Part shown: one piece after another, positions 35,346-44,152 of the stretch
Layout: every line of letters begins with the position of its first letter
How positions within the stretch are numbered: the stretch's first letter is position 1
Assembly: GCF_004365705.1 (NCBI RefSeq)
Contig: NZ_SOBN01000002.1
Location: 1,736,001 to 1,800,000 of the forward strand
Source: Streptomyces sp. 846.5
Lineage (GTDB): Bacteria > Actinomycetota > Actinomycetes > Streptomycetales > Streptomycetaceae
Reading direction: 5' to 3'
Length of the DNA: 64,000 bases
Program-made: the position numbers and the translations under genes
Notes under the pieces: generated by a model
Databases searched by the model: none
The model's input: only the letters and a program-made list of their open reading frames with translations
What the model was told of the DNA's origin: nothing

Positions 35346-36197
35346 TCAGGCCTCCGCGAGGGAGCCGTAGGCGTCCGGGCGCCGGTCCCGGTAGAAGGCC
35401 CACTGGTGGCGGACCTCCTCGATCAGGCCGAAGTCGAGGTCGCGGACCACCAGCTCCTCCTCCTTGTCGGAGGCCGGCTCGCCGACGAACTGGCCGCGCG
35501 GGTCCACGAAGTAGCTGGTGCCGTAGAAGTCGTTGTCGCCGTACTCCTCGACGCCGACCCGGTTGATCGCGGCGACGAAGTACTCGTTGGCGACAGCGGC
35601 GGCCGGCTGCTCCAGCTGCCACAGGTAGGCGGACAGGCCCCGGCTGGTCGCGGACGGGTTGTAGACCAGCTGCGCCCCGGCCAGGCCGAGCGCGCGCCAG
35701 CCCTCGGGGAAGTGCCGGTCGTAGCAGATGTAGACGCCGATCCGGCCGACGGCGGTGTCGAACACCGGCCAGCCCAGGTTGCCGGGCTTGAAGTAGTACT
35801 TCTCCCAGAAGCCCTTGACCTGCGGAATGTGGTGCTTGCGGTACTTGCCGAGGTAGCTGCCGTCGGCGTCGATCACGGCTGCGGTGTTGTAGTAGACGCC
35901 GGGCTGCTCGACCTCGTACACCGGCACCACGATGACCATGTTCAGCTCGCGGGCCAGGTCCTGCATCCGGGTCACCGTCGGGCCGTCCGGCACGGCCTCG
36001 GCCCAGCGGTAGTGCTCCTCCTCCTGCACCTGGCAGAAGTAGGGGGCGTTGAAGACCTCCTGGAACCCGATGATCTGCGCGCCCTGGGCGGCGGCCTCAC
36101 GGGCGTAGCGCTCGTGCAGGTCGATCATGGACGCGCTGTCGCCGGTCCACTTGGTCTGGACGAGTGCGGCGCGGACGATCTGAGCAGGGTTGGACAT
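35346..36197 (-). CDS. Nitrilase-superfamily amidohydrolase, beta-ureidopropionase-like
   Basis: 283 residues. The catalytic Glu-Lys-Cys triad is visible: GFQEVFNAPYF (Glu), KYRKHHIPQ (Lys) and GVYICYDRHFPEG (Cys). The long conserved segments KGFWEKYYFKPGNLG and FVAAINRVG are typical of N-carbamoyl-beta-alanine amidohydrolases, which release beta-alanine, CO2 and ammonia. It is the first gene of the catabolic operon and sits about 50 bp after a clear palindrome that may be an operator. Confidence 0.9.
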   Translation of the reverse strand: MSNPAQIVRAALVQTKWTGDSASMIDLHERYAREAAAQGAQIIGFQEVFNAPYFCQVQEEEHYRWAEAVPDGPTVTRMQDLARELNMVIVVPVYEVEQPGVYYNTAAVIDADGSYLGKYRKHHIPQVKGFWEKYYFKPGNLGWPVFDTAVGRIGVYICYDRHFPEGWRALGLAGAQLVYNPSATSRGLSAYLWQLEQPAAAVANEYFVAAINRVGVEEYGDNDFYGTSYFVDPRGQFVGEPASDKEEELVVRDLDFGLIEEVRHQWAFYRDRRPDAYGSLAEA

Positions 36198-36243
36198 GAC
36201 ACACCCTCACCTTCTACCGACGGGCTGACATATCGACCCGTAA

Positions 36244-36259
36244 GTCTACGTGCGTAGAC
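36244..36259. promoter_or_regulatory. Palindrome upstream of the pyrimidine operon
   Basis: GTCTACGTGCGTAGAC: perfect 7-bp arms around TG, 47 bp before the ureidopropionase ATG. Likely an operator for the catabolic operon (GntR- or TetR-type half sites). Confidence 0.6.
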
Positions 36260-36340
36260 CGTAGGACGATCAACGCAATCCTGGCAATACGTCGGGCGTA
36301 ACACAGCGAAGACATTCGTGTTTCCCGCAGCAGATGCAGA

Positions 36341-36976
36341 TCACTCCTTTGGACGCGGGAAACCCCAGAGCGAGGCGATCAGCGCACGCGTGGAGAGCTC
36401 GAAGAGCCGATCGGGGTCCGGGACCCCGGCCAGGGTCGCAGCCAGAGCCGGGTCCTGCTCCGCCGTCTCCGCGTCCCACAGCTCCGGCTCCCCCGGCTGC
36501 TGCCGTGGCGCGCGTTCCCGGTTGCGCTCCACCAGGACGAAGCCGACGACGTGGAACTGGAGCACCCGGACCGCCTCGGCCGCCTCCGTCCCGCGCAGCC
36601 CGGCGGCGTGGGCCTCGTGCACCAGGGCGCGCTGCGCGGGCAGCATCATCAGCTCGGTCAGCCCGCGCTCGTGCACCAGCGCGATCAGATGCGGGCGCGC
36701 CCTGAGCTTGCGCCGCAGCGCCAGCGCGACGGACTCAGCCCGCGCCGCAGGGGTGGCGCCGCGCGCCTCGATCTGCCCCATCTCGGCGACGGTGCGCTGC
36801 ACCAGCTCGTCCAGCAGCGCCTCCCGGTTCCCCACATGCCAGTAGATCGCTGTGACGGCGGCGCCCAGTTCCGCCGCGAGCTTGCGCATGGTCAGCGCCG
36901 CCGGCCCCCGGTCGCGCACCAGCGCCTCGGCGGCGAGCAGCACGCCCTCGCGATCGATCGGCTGACGGTCACTCAA
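36341..36976 (-). CDS. TetR family transcriptional regulator (TetR_C-type)
   Basis: About 211 residues. The HTH is REGVLLAAEALVRDRGPAALT, then MRKLAAELGAAVTAIYWHVGNREALLDELV, the classic TetR/ActR subtype (AIYWHV). The C-terminal domain (about 80-200) has RRKLRARPHLIALV and VLQFHVVGFVLVERNRE. It lies between the divergent AAD operon and the downstream pyrimidine operon and could control either; palindromes at 36995 and 37050 lie in the shared region. The start is uncertain: I chose TTG 36976 because no ATG or GTG with a ribosome site is in frame; the frame stays open to 37093. Confidence 0.8.
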   Translation of the reverse strand: MSDRQPIDREGVLLAAEALVRDRGPAALTMRKLAAELGAAVTAIYWHVGNREALLDELVQRTVAEMGQIEARGATPAARAESVALALRRKLRARPHLIALVHERGLTELMMLPAQRALVHEAHAAGLRGTEAAEAVRVLQFHVVGFVLVERNRERAPRQQPGEPELWDAETAEQDPALAATLAGVPDPDRLFELSTRALIASLWGFPRPKE

Positions 36977-36994
36977 CTGACGACCATCTCTGTC

Positions 36995-37007
36995 TGACGA
37001 TCCGTCA
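36995..37007. promoter_or_regulatory. Operator candidate, variant of the 13-bp site
   Basis: TGACGATCCGTCA, 5-bp perfect arms, one base different from the site at 5774-5786 and 40114-40126. It lies just upstream of the TetR coding region. Confidence 0.5.
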
Positions 37008-37049
37008 TCTTCATTCGTCCCTCGCTCTTTACCCTTCGCGCCTTTCGGA

Positions 37050-37062
37050 GTAACAGTGTTAC
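37050..37062. promoter_or_regulatory. Palindromic operator candidate before the AAD operon
   Basis: GTAACAGTGTTAC: perfect 6-bp arms around one G, 29 bp before the acetoacetate-decarboxylase-like ATG. Typical in size and position for a TetR-type repressor. Confidence 0.6.
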
Positions 37063-37091
37063 AGACCTCAACGCAGCAAGGGAGACCACCC

Positions 37092-37895
37092 ATGGCACGC
37101 GTACGCTACGGTCCGCGCCCCGAAGCCGACATCGCCGCGACGAAGAGCAGCCGCGCCGTCCTCCCCGACATCTGGTCCACCGGTGTCGTCGCCGTCTGGG
37201 AGAGCGACCCGGACGCGGTGGCCCAGGTCCTGCCGCCGCCGCTGAAGCCGGCCGAGCGGGCCCTGGTCCGGGTCAACATCAGCCAGGTCGACCTGTTCGG
37301 ATCGCCGCTGGGGGCCGGGTCGTTCGCCGTCAGCGCGCAGCACGGCGCGCACACCGGCTGGTATCCGCTGGTGATGCCGATGACCACCGAGCGGGCGCTG
37401 ATCGGCGGCCGGGAGGTGTTCGGTGAACCCAAGAAGCTCGGCGAGGTGGCCGTGGTCCGCGACGGGGACCAGGTGAGCGCCACCCTGGCCCGGCACGGGA
37501 TCACCTTCGTCGAGGTGGTCGGCCGGGTCAGCGGCGAGCTGCCGCTCCCGGAGCCGGTGGAGAAGCTGGACTTCTACCTCAAGTTCCTGCCCGCCGTGGA
37601 CGGCGAGGGCTTCGACCTGGACCCGGTGCTGGTGCACTGCACCCGCAACGAGCGGGTCCGGCGGCTGGAGGGCATCGACGGCGAGGTGATCCTGCGGGAG
37701 TCGGCGTTCGACCCGGTGGCAGACCTGCCGGTGCGCCGGCTGCTGGAGATCACCATCGGCGAGAAGACCTCGGACCAGCGCGGCAGGGTCGTCGAGCGGG
37801 TCAGCGCGCAGGCGCTGCTGCCCTACGTCCACCAGCGCTACGACGACCCGATGCAGGTGCTGGACGCGCCTCCGGTGCCCGGCGGCGGTGAGTGA
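37092..37895 (+). CDS. Acetoacetate decarboxylase family protein
   Basis: 267 residues. The family's lysine motif is seen as REVFGEPKKLGEV (about 113-125), where the first Lys usually forms the Schiff base. QVLPPPLKPAERALVRVNI near the N-terminus and PVEKLDFYLKFLP later also fit. Many members outside solvent-producing bacteria are not decarboxylases but hydratases or aldolase-dehydratases, so the reaction here is open. ATG 37092 with GGGAG before it. It heads a coupled operon with an SDR and two amidohydrolases, pointing to catabolism of an aromatic or terpenoid-like acid. Confidence 0.85.
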   Translation: MARVRYGPRPEADIAATKSSRAVLPDIWSTGVVAVWESDPDAVAQVLPPPLKPAERALVRVNISQVDLFGSPLGAGSFAVSAQHGAHTGWYPLVMPMTTERALIGGREVFGEPKKLGEVAVVRDGDQVSATLARHGITFVEVVGRVSGELPLPEPVEKLDFYLKFLPAVDGEGFDLDPVLVHCTRNERVRRLEGIDGEVILRESAFDPVADLPVRRLLEITIGEKTSDQRGRVVERVSAQALLPYVHQRYDDPMQVLDAPPVPGGGE

Positions 37896-38785
37896 TGGAG
37901 CTTCTTCCCGGACAGGTGGCCGTGGTGACCGGCGCCGCCAGCGGCATCGGGCTGGCCATGGCGGAGCGCTTCGCCGCCGAGGGCCTCAAGGTCGTCCTCG
38001 GCGACGTCGAGGAGCCCGCGCTGGACAAGGCCGTCGCCGGTCTGCGCGAGCGCGGCGCGGAGGCGATCGGCGTGCTGACGGACGTGTCCGAGCGGGCGAG
38101 CGTGGACGGCCTGGCCGACGCGGCGTACGGGACCTTCGGCGCGGTGCATGTGCTGTGCAACAACGCCGGGGTCGGTTCGGGCGCCGAGGGCCGGATGTGG
38201 GAGCACGAGCCCAACGACTGGAAGTGGGCCTTCGCGGTCAACGTCTGGGGCGTGTTCCACGGCATCCAGGCCTTCGTCCCCCGGATGCTGGCCGCCGGGG
38301 CGCCCGGGCACATCGTCAACACCTCCTCGGGCGACGGCGGCATCGCCCCGCTGCCCACCGCCTCGGTGTACGCGGTGACCAAGGCCGCGGTGGTCACCAT
38401 GACCGAGTCGCTCTACGCGCACCTGCGCGCCGAGCAGGCGCCCGTCAGTGCGTCGGTGCTCTTCCCCGGGCCGCACATGCTGCGCACCGGCCTGTGGGAG
38501 TCGCACCGCAACCGCCCCGATCGCTTCGCCAAGGAGCGGCCCCGGCGGACGCCGTACCGCAGCCTGGCGGGGTGGGAAGCAGCCATGGAGGCGGCGGGGC
38601 AGAAGGTCGAGTTCACCCCGGTCGAGGAGGTGGCCGGCACGGTGGTGGACGGCATCCGCGCCGACCGTTTCTGGATGCTGCCCGCGAGCGAGCACAGCGA
38701 CCGGCAGATCCGGGCCCGTTCCCAGTCGATGCTGGAGCGCGGCAATCCGACCTACCTGGAGAAGTTCATCATCGGAGATGACTGA
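37895..38785 (+). CDS. Short-chain dehydrogenase/reductase
   Basis: 296 residues of classical SDR type: TGAASGIG (about 13), GDVEEPALDKA (NAD-selecting Asp after the second strand), CNNAGVG (about 90), HIVNTSSGDGGI (catalytic Ser) and YAVTKAAV (Tyr and Lys). It would oxidise an alcohol or reduce a ketone intermediate. The ATG shares one base with the stop of the preceding gene (TGATG), so translation is coupled. Confidence 0.9.
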   Translation: MELLPGQVAVVTGAASGIGLAMAERFAAEGLKVVLGDVEEPALDKAVAGLRERGAEAIGVLTDVSERASVDGLADAAYGTFGAVHVLCNNAGVGSGAEGRMWEHEPNDWKWAFAVNVWGVFHGIQAFVPRMLAAGAPGHIVNTSSGDGGIAPLPTASVYAVTKAAVVTMTESLYAHLRAEQAPVSASVLFPGPHMLRTGLWESHRNRPDRFAKERPRRTPYRSLAGWEAAMEAAGQKVEFTPVEEVAGTVVDGIRADRFWMLPASEHSDRQIRARSQSMLERGNPTYLEKFIIGDD

Positions 38786-40110
38786 TGACTACCCGTCAAG
38801 AAGGCTATGCAGACCCCTACTTGATCATCTCCTCGGACTGCCACGCCGGGCTGCCGACCGAACAGTACCGCCCCTACCTGGAGGCCGCGCACCACGAGGC
38901 CTTCGACGCCTACCTCGCCGAGGCCGCGCACCGGCGGGAGCAGGCGACCCGGCTCGGGGTGCGCAACGAGGCCTTCGCCCAGAAGTGGTTCGAGGAGCAC
39001 GAGGAGGGCCTGCGCGGCGGCTGGGACGCGGCGCAGCGCGACAAGGAGCTGGACGGCGACGGCGTCGCCGGCGAGGTGGTGTTCCCCGACGCTGACGCCG
39101 TGGACAGCACCACCGCCGCCCCCTTCGGCGTCGGCCTGGGGCTGAGCGGGGACCAGGACCCGGTGCTGGGCATGGCCGGGGCCAAGGCCCACAACCGCTG
39201 GCTGGCGGAGTTCATCGCCGACAGCGCGGTGCCGGAGCGGCACGCCGGGGTGGCGCTGCTGCCGATCACCGCCGAGGTGGGAGCGGTCGTCGCGGAGGTG
39301 CGCCGGGCGCACGCCTCCGGGCTCCGCGCTGTGATGATCCCCTCCATGTGGGTCAACGGGCCGCCGTACCATGACCGCCGCTACGACCCGGTCTGGGCCG
39401 TCTGCGAGGAGCTGCGGATGCCGGTGGTCACCCACTCCGGCGCGGCCCCGCACCATGAGTACGGCGACCACCTCGGGATCTATGTCACCGAGGTGACCTT
39501 CTGGCCGTCCCGCCCGCTGTGGTTCCTGCTCTGGTCGGGCGTGTTCGAGCGGTTCCCCGGGCTGCGCTTCGGGGTTGCCGAGTCGGGCTGCTGGTGGCTT
39601 CCCAACCTGCTCTGGTTCATGGACCGGCTCTACTTGGGCGCGCACGGCGGCAAGAAGCTGTCGCCGTTCTCGGAGTTGACGATGGCGCCGAGTGCCTATG
39701 TCGACCGCAACTGCTTCATCGCCGCGACCAACACCAAGCGGCGCGAGTTGGCGCACCGCTACGAGATCGGCGTGGACGGCATCTGCTGGGGCAGCGACTT
39801 CCCGCACCCCGAGGGAACCTGGCCGAACACCCGGCAGTGGATGCGGACGGCCTTCCACGACATCCCGATCGGGGAGACCCGGCGGATGCTGGGGCTGTCC
39901 TGCGCCGAGGTCTTCGGCTTCGACACCGACAGCCTGGCCCCGATCGCCCGTCGGATCGGCCCCACCCCAGCCGAGTTGGGCCAGCCCGAGGACCAGTCCG
40001 CGGTGGAGGCCGCCTGGGCGCCCGCCCGTGAGGTGGGCCGGCACTGGCTGACCGGACACGACTTCCCGTTCATCGGCACCGCGGCCCCGACGGAAGGGAG
40101 ATCGCTATGA
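38785..40110 (+). CDS. Amidohydrolase family protein (amidohydrolase-2 type), copy 1
   Basis: 441 residues of the TIM-barrel amidohydrolase-2 (ACMSD-like) family. It begins LIISSDCHAGLPTEQYRPYL: the first metal motif is D-C-H rather than H-x-H. Later motifs: VTHSGAAPHHEYGDH (His), ESGCWWLPNLLWFMDRL and GICWGSDFPHPEGTWPNT (catalytic Asp followed by HPEG). Members decarboxylate or hydrolyse cyclic acids with a single metal. The ATG overlaps the SDR stop by 1 nt and the gene overlaps the next by 4 nt. It is a clear paralogue of the next gene. Confidence 0.87.
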   Translation: MTTRQEGYADPYLIISSDCHAGLPTEQYRPYLEAAHHEAFDAYLAEAAHRREQATRLGVRNEAFAQKWFEEHEEGLRGGWDAAQRDKELDGDGVAGEVVFPDADAVDSTTAAPFGVGLGLSGDQDPVLGMAGAKAHNRWLAEFIADSAVPERHAGVALLPITAEVGAVVAEVRRAHASGLRAVMIPSMWVNGPPYHDRRYDPVWAVCEELRMPVVTHSGAAPHHEYGDHLGIYVTEVTFWPSRPLWFLLWSGVFERFPGLRFGVAESGCWWLPNLLWFMDRLYLGAHGGKKLSPFSELTMAPSAYVDRNCFIAATNTKRRELAHRYEIGVDGICWGSDFPHPEGTWPNTRQWMRTAFHDIPIGETRRMLGLSCAEVFGFDTDSLAPIARRIGPTPAELGQPEDQSAVEAAWAPAREVGRHWLTGHDFPFIGTAAPTEGRSL

Positions 40111-41369
40111 CTGTGACGGACCGTCAAGAAGCCCTGGAATCAACCCCGGAGCGCTACACCGTCATCTCCGCCGACTGCCACGCCGGCGCCGACCTGCTGG
40201 ACTACCGCCCCTACCTGGACTCCCGGCACCATGAGGCCTTCGACGCCTGGGCCGCGACCTACGTCAACCCCTTCGCCGACCTCATGGCCGCCGAGGCCGA
40301 CCGCAACTGGGACTCCGACCGCCGGCTCGCCGAACTGGAGCAGGACGGCATCGTCGCCGAGGTGGTCTTCCCCAACACCGTCCCGCCGTTCTACCCCATC
40401 GGCTCCCTCACCGCACCGGTGCCCACTGCGGAGGAGTACCGGCTCCGCTGGGCCGGGCTGCAGGCCCACAACCGATGGATGGCCGACTTCTGCTCGCTGG
40501 CGCCCGGCCGCCGGGCCGGGACCTTCCAGATCCTGCTCAACGACGTGGAGGCGGCCGCCGCCGAGGTCCGCCGCTGCCATGCGGCCGGGCTCACCGGCGG
40601 GGTGGTCCTGCCCGGCGTCCCACCGGGGTCGCCGGTGCCCGAGCTGTACTCGGCGGAGTACGACCCGCTGTGGGCGGTGTGCGCGGAGCTCGGCGTCCCG
40701 GTCAACCACCACGGCGGCTCGGCCGGACCGCTCCTCGGCGAGGAACCGGCCGCACGGGCGGTGTTCATGGTGGAGACCACCTGGTTCTCCCACCGGGCGC
40801 TGTGGCACCTGATCTTCGGCGGCGCCTTCCGCCGCCAGCCGGGCCTGCGCCTGGTCCTCACCGAACAGGGCTCCGGCTGGATCCCGGGCGTGCTGGACAT
40901 GCTGGACTACTACCACGGACGGCTGGTCGGAGCGGCGACCAGGGCCGCGACGGCGGAGTCCAAGTTCGGGGCGGGCCTGGCCGAGGCGATGGGGGCTGGA
41001 CCGCGCGCCGTCTGGGAGGCCAACTGCTACGTCGGCGCGAGCTTCATGCGCGCCCACGAGGTGCCGCTGCGCGATCGGATCGGCCTCGACAAGATCATGT
41101 GGGGCAGCGACTTCCCCCACGACGAGGGCACCTGGCCCTACACCACCGAGGCCCTCCGCACCGCCTACGCCGGCCTGCCGTACGACGAGGTGGCCGCCAT
41201 GGTCGGCGGCAACGCCGCCCACGTCTACGGCTTCGACCTCCCCACCCTCAACACCCTCGCCGCCAAAACCGGCCCGTTGGTCGCCGACGTAACCCAACCC
41301 CTCCCCGCACCCCCACCGGGGGCCACCAGCCCGGCCTTTGCGAAAGGAGGGTCGGTCCGGGTCTGGTGA
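40107..41369 (+). CDS. Amidohydrolase family protein (amidohydrolase-2 type), copy 2
   Basis: 420 residues, paralogous to the previous protein: VISADCHAGADLLDYRPYLD, the shared HHEAFDAW, VNHHGGSAGPLLG, TEQGSGWIPGVLDMLDYYHG and KIMWGSDFPHDEGTWPYT line up one to one. Again the metal motif starts D-C-H. The two may form a heteromer or act on consecutive intermediates. The ATG overlaps the previous stop by 4 nt (ATGA), with GGAAGGGAG before it. The first codons include a 13-bp palindrome identical to one 34 kb away. Confidence 0.87.
   Translation: MTVTDRQEALESTPERYTVISADCHAGADLLDYRPYLDSRHHEAFDAWAATYVNPFADLMAAEADRNWDSDRRLAELEQDGIVAEVVFPNTVPPFYPIGSLTAPVPTAEEYRLRWAGLQAHNRWMADFCSLAPGRRAGTFQILLNDVEAAAAEVRRCHAAGLTGGVVLPGVPPGSPVPELYSAEYDPLWAVCAELGVPVNHHGGSAGPLLGEEPAARAVFMVETTWFSHRALWHLIFGGAFRRQPGLRLVLTEQGSGWIPGVLDMLDYYHGRLVGAATRAATAESKFGAGLAEAMGAGPRAVWEANCYVGASFMRAHEVPLRDRIGLDKIMWGSDFPHDEGTWPYTTEALRTAYAGLPYDEVAAMVGGNAAHVYGFDLPTLNTLAAKTGPLVADVTQPLPAPPPGATSPAFAKGGSVRVW
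40114..40126. promoter_or_regulatory. Second exact copy of the 13-bp palindrome
   Basis: TGACGGACCGTCA, the reverse complement of the site at 5774-5786, lies within codons 3-7 of the second amidohydrolase gene. It could be an intragenic operator or simply reflect codon choice (T-D-R-Q). Confidence 0.35.
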
Positions 41370-41508
41370 GGTCGTTGGCAGCGCCAGTTCTGCCCGTGGT
41401 AGCAGGGATGCTTACCGCAGAAGAGATCTCCTGCAGTGTCAGCAGCATTAGGTAGCTTGTGCCCGATGCGTGCAGCTGCATGTGAGTCTTCCGGGGAGGG
41501 TGCTGTTC

Positions 41509-42264
41509 ATGGGTGCAAAGACGGCCGTACTGATCTACTCAAACGGTGCGGCAGCGGATGCGCTGCGGCAGGCGACAGCGGTGGATGAACACCGAACTGT
41601 CGAGCTTCTTGCTCACGTCTACCCCGGCTGGGACATAACCACCACAGACGGCAATGATCTCGGCGACGGGGTCTACCCACCCGACGGCGTCTCCTACGCG
41701 GCGACCTTCGAGGATGCGGATGTCATCTGTGACCACCGATGGATGGACTGCCTTCCCTCTGAATTGCCCACGCACCTGGTCGCGGCGAGCGTCGGCCGAA
41801 AACTCGTGCTGCACGCCATGCACAGCGTCGTGGACGCTCTCACCTTCGCTGTCTGGGAGGACGGCAAACTCATCCGTTCGCTCAGCCTGTCCCCCGACAG
41901 CGGGATCGTGGAGAACATGGGCACCCCCTTCGACTTCGAAATCCCGTACTGGGCCGGCGAGTACCCAGTGGAACCCGATCCGGAATGGGAGGATGAAGAG
42001 CCGTATCCGCTGCCGTTCCATCCGCTCGAACTCGGCGAGGACGCCCTGCGCGCCTTGGCCGGATTCATCCTGGAGGGCCGACCGCACCCCAACGACGTGG
42101 ACCCGTACACCGTCCCGCTGAACGGCTACCGGGTGACAGATCCCCAGGGCCCCGATCCAGCACTGGCGAGAGCCGCTCTGGAACGAGCAGTGAAGGCGAT
42201 GGGACCGCCCCAGATCATCCGTTTCAATCCGGACGGATCCATCACCAAGTCCGCCGGCCTGTAA
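41509..42264 (+). CDS. DUF6928 family hypothetical protein
   Basis: 251 residues, starting MGAKTAVLIYSNGAAADALR. The opening MGAKTA.LiY..G is the family's mark; the rest includes VYPGWDITTTDGNDLGDGVYPP, DADVICDHRWMDCLPSELP, KLVLHAMHSVVDALTFAVWEDG and the acidic EWEDEEPYPLPFHPLELGEDAL. No catalytic site is known to me; such proteins occur next to varied genes in actinobacteria. ATG 41509 has GGGGAGGG upstream; the frame is open to 41470. It is the last ordinary gene before the mobile region. Confidence 0.75.
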   Translation: MGAKTAVLIYSNGAAADALRQATAVDEHRTVELLAHVYPGWDITTTDGNDLGDGVYPPDGVSYAATFEDADVICDHRWMDCLPSELPTHLVAASVGRKLVLHAMHSVVDALTFAVWEDGKLIRSLSLSPDSGIVENMGTPFDFEIPYWAGEYPVEPDPEWEDEEPYPLPFHPLELGEDALRALAGFILEGRPHPNDVDPYTVPLNGYRVTDPQGPDPALARAALERAVKAMGPPQIIRFNPDGSITKSAGL

Positions 42265-42367
42265 GTCGAGAAACCGCTATCGTGCAGCCGTAAGCCAGTC
42301 CAGCGCAGCGGCCCCCAGCTCTTCCTCGACGTCGACGGTCCGCTCATCTCCTCTGAGATTCGGACGC

Positions 42368-42913
42368 TCAGCTCTCGGGAATCGCGGTAAGCAACCCATC
42401 CAGGTCGAGGGTGAAAACTCGACCGTCCGCGAGCGGGATCGGCAGCTTGCCGGTGCCGTACTCGCGGCGCGGGGCCTGGCTGTAGCCGGTGGGGTGGGGT
42501 GCCGTGTGCAGGACCACTTCACGCGCATAAGGGTCGACGATCAGACAGATCGGAATGCCGTAGCGGCCATACTTCTCGGTGCACTCGTCATAGTCCTTGC
42601 GCACGGAGGAAGTCGAGACGACTTCGGCGATCAACAGGACATCCTCGAAGCTGTAGCGCGTGCCCGCCCGGCGGGCGTCCTGGCGGATGACGGCGAGGTC
42701 GGGGGCGGAAGTCTCATCCGCAGGGAAGTCGAGGTAGACGTCCGAGAAGCACACAGCGTGGCGACCGAGGGCAGCAGTCGCGTCGAACTGGAGCGACATG
42801 ATCGTCCTGGAGTGCTCGATGCTGCGTGGAACCATGATCACCTTGCCGTCGAGGCCGAAGAGTACCGCGTAGCCCTCGGGGAAGTTCACGCGCTCCAGCA
42901 CGCTTGTGGTCAC
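42368..42913 (-). CDS. Uma2 family restriction-endonuclease-fold protein
   Basis: 181 residues of the PD-(D/E)XK nuclease fold. The active-site pattern is visible as SAPDLAVI (Asp), VLLIAEVVSTSSVRKDY (E-V and a Lys) and KYGRYGIPICLIVDP, which is typical of the Uma2 family. These are abundant in streptomycetes and cyanobacteria, often in large numbers, and of unknown function. It starts at GTG with GGAGGAGG just before it. The IS630 remnant starts 95 bp away on the other strand. Confidence 0.88.
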   Translation of the reverse strand: MTTSVLERVNFPEGYAVLFGLDGKVIMVPRSIEHSRTIMSLQFDATAALGRHAVCFSDVYLDFPADETSAPDLAVIRQDARRAGTRYSFEDVLLIAEVVSTSSVRKDYDECTEKYGRYGIPICLIVDPYAREVVLHTAPHPTGYSQAPRREYGTGKLPIPLADGRVFTLDLDGLLTAIPES

Positions 42914-43007
42914 AGTTCCTCCTCCACCTTCTCGCTACTGAACTTGATCGGGTGATGTCGGGCTGTTCGCCGGACAGCGTGCGGATGGCTTCGGTAGTCC
43001 TGGTGGG

Positions 43008-44071
43008 GTGAGATATCCGCAGGGCGGCGGCTTGACCGACGCCGAGAGGGCCGGGCGAGAACGGGTCCGGCTCCAGGCCGTAGTTGGCTTCGAGGCTGGC
43101 GAGAAGAACCGGGAGATCGCTGCCGCGTTGCGTGTCTCGGAGCGGTCGGTGGAGCGCTGGCGGCGCCAGTGGCGCGAGGAGGGCCTGGCCGGGGTGGCGT
43201 CGAAGGGCTCGCCTGGCCGGCCTCAACTGTCGGACGGGCAGATAGCGAGACTGGAAAGGGAGTTGGAGCGCGGTCCGCTGGCCCACGGGTGGACTGACCA
43301 GCGGTGGACGCTCGCCCGGGTGAAGACGATGATCGGCCGCCTGTTCCACGTCTCGTACACCGTGGAGGGCACGTGGCGGCTGCTGCGGCGGCACGGGTGG
43401 TCCTGGCAGCAGCCCGCACGGCGTGCGATCGAGCGCGATGACGACGCGGTGGAGCTGTGGCGGCGGGAGGTCTGGCCGCGGGTAAGAGCACCGCGGCGGT
43501 GAACAACGCCTGGGTGGTCTTCGAAGATGAGGCCGGCCAGTCGATGACGCCGCCGCGCGCCAGGACCTGGGGCCGCCAGGGCGTCACCCCGGTCGTCCGC
43601 GTGCGCGGACGCGGCTCGGGCCGCGTCTCCATGGCGGGCATGACCTGCTACAAGCCCGGCGAGCGCTCCCGGCTGATCTACGCGATCCGCGAGTACCGGG
43701 GCCGTAAGGACGAACCGAAGGGCTTCGGCTGGAAGGACTACCGCGACCTGATCCTCCGCGCCCACACCCAACTCGGCGGCCCGATCGTCCTGGTCTGGGA
43801 CAACCTGCGCATGCACCTGGTCGCGCCGCTGCGGGAGTTCTTCGAGGCCAATGCCGCATGGCTCACCGTGTTCCAGCTGCCGACCTACGCCCCGGACCTC
43901 AACCCGCAGGAGGGCATCTGGTCGCTGGTCAAGCGTGACATCGGCAACCTCGCCGCTGCCGACCTCAGCCAGATCACCCGCGCGGTGAAGCGCAAACTGA
44001 AGATGCTGCAGTACCGACCGGAGGTCATCGACGGCTGCCTCGCCGGCACCGGCCTGGCCCTAGACATGTAA
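43008..44071 (+). pseudogene. IS630-family transposase, two frames
   Basis: The first frame (43008-43502) encodes the DNA-binding half with helix-turn-helix pieces KNREIAAALRVSERSVERW and SPGRPQLSDGQIARLE. The second (to 44071) encodes the DDE half: AWVVFEDEAGQSM (first Asp), IVLVWDNLRMH (second Asp) and LPTYAPDLNPQEGIWS (Glu). A -1 shift near 43493 joins them into about 354 residues; the length 1064 is one short of a multiple of three. IS630 transposases are often made by -1 frameshifting, so it could still be active. Terminal repeats could not be fixed; only a weak match (about 42942 and 44100) was seen. Confidence 0.75.
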
Positions 44072-44152
44072 GCGTCTCGACTGCCCGGTCCGTGGACTCA
44101 ACCGATAAGCACTTTGGTTCTCGTGGAACCAGGCCCGATGATTCTCGACGTG

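Noticed and set aside
42942..44105. Terminal repeats for the first IS630 copy (CTTGATCGGGTGA / CTTATCGGTTGA)
   Set aside because: The match is short and needs a gap; not enough to set element borders, so only the transposase is annotated.
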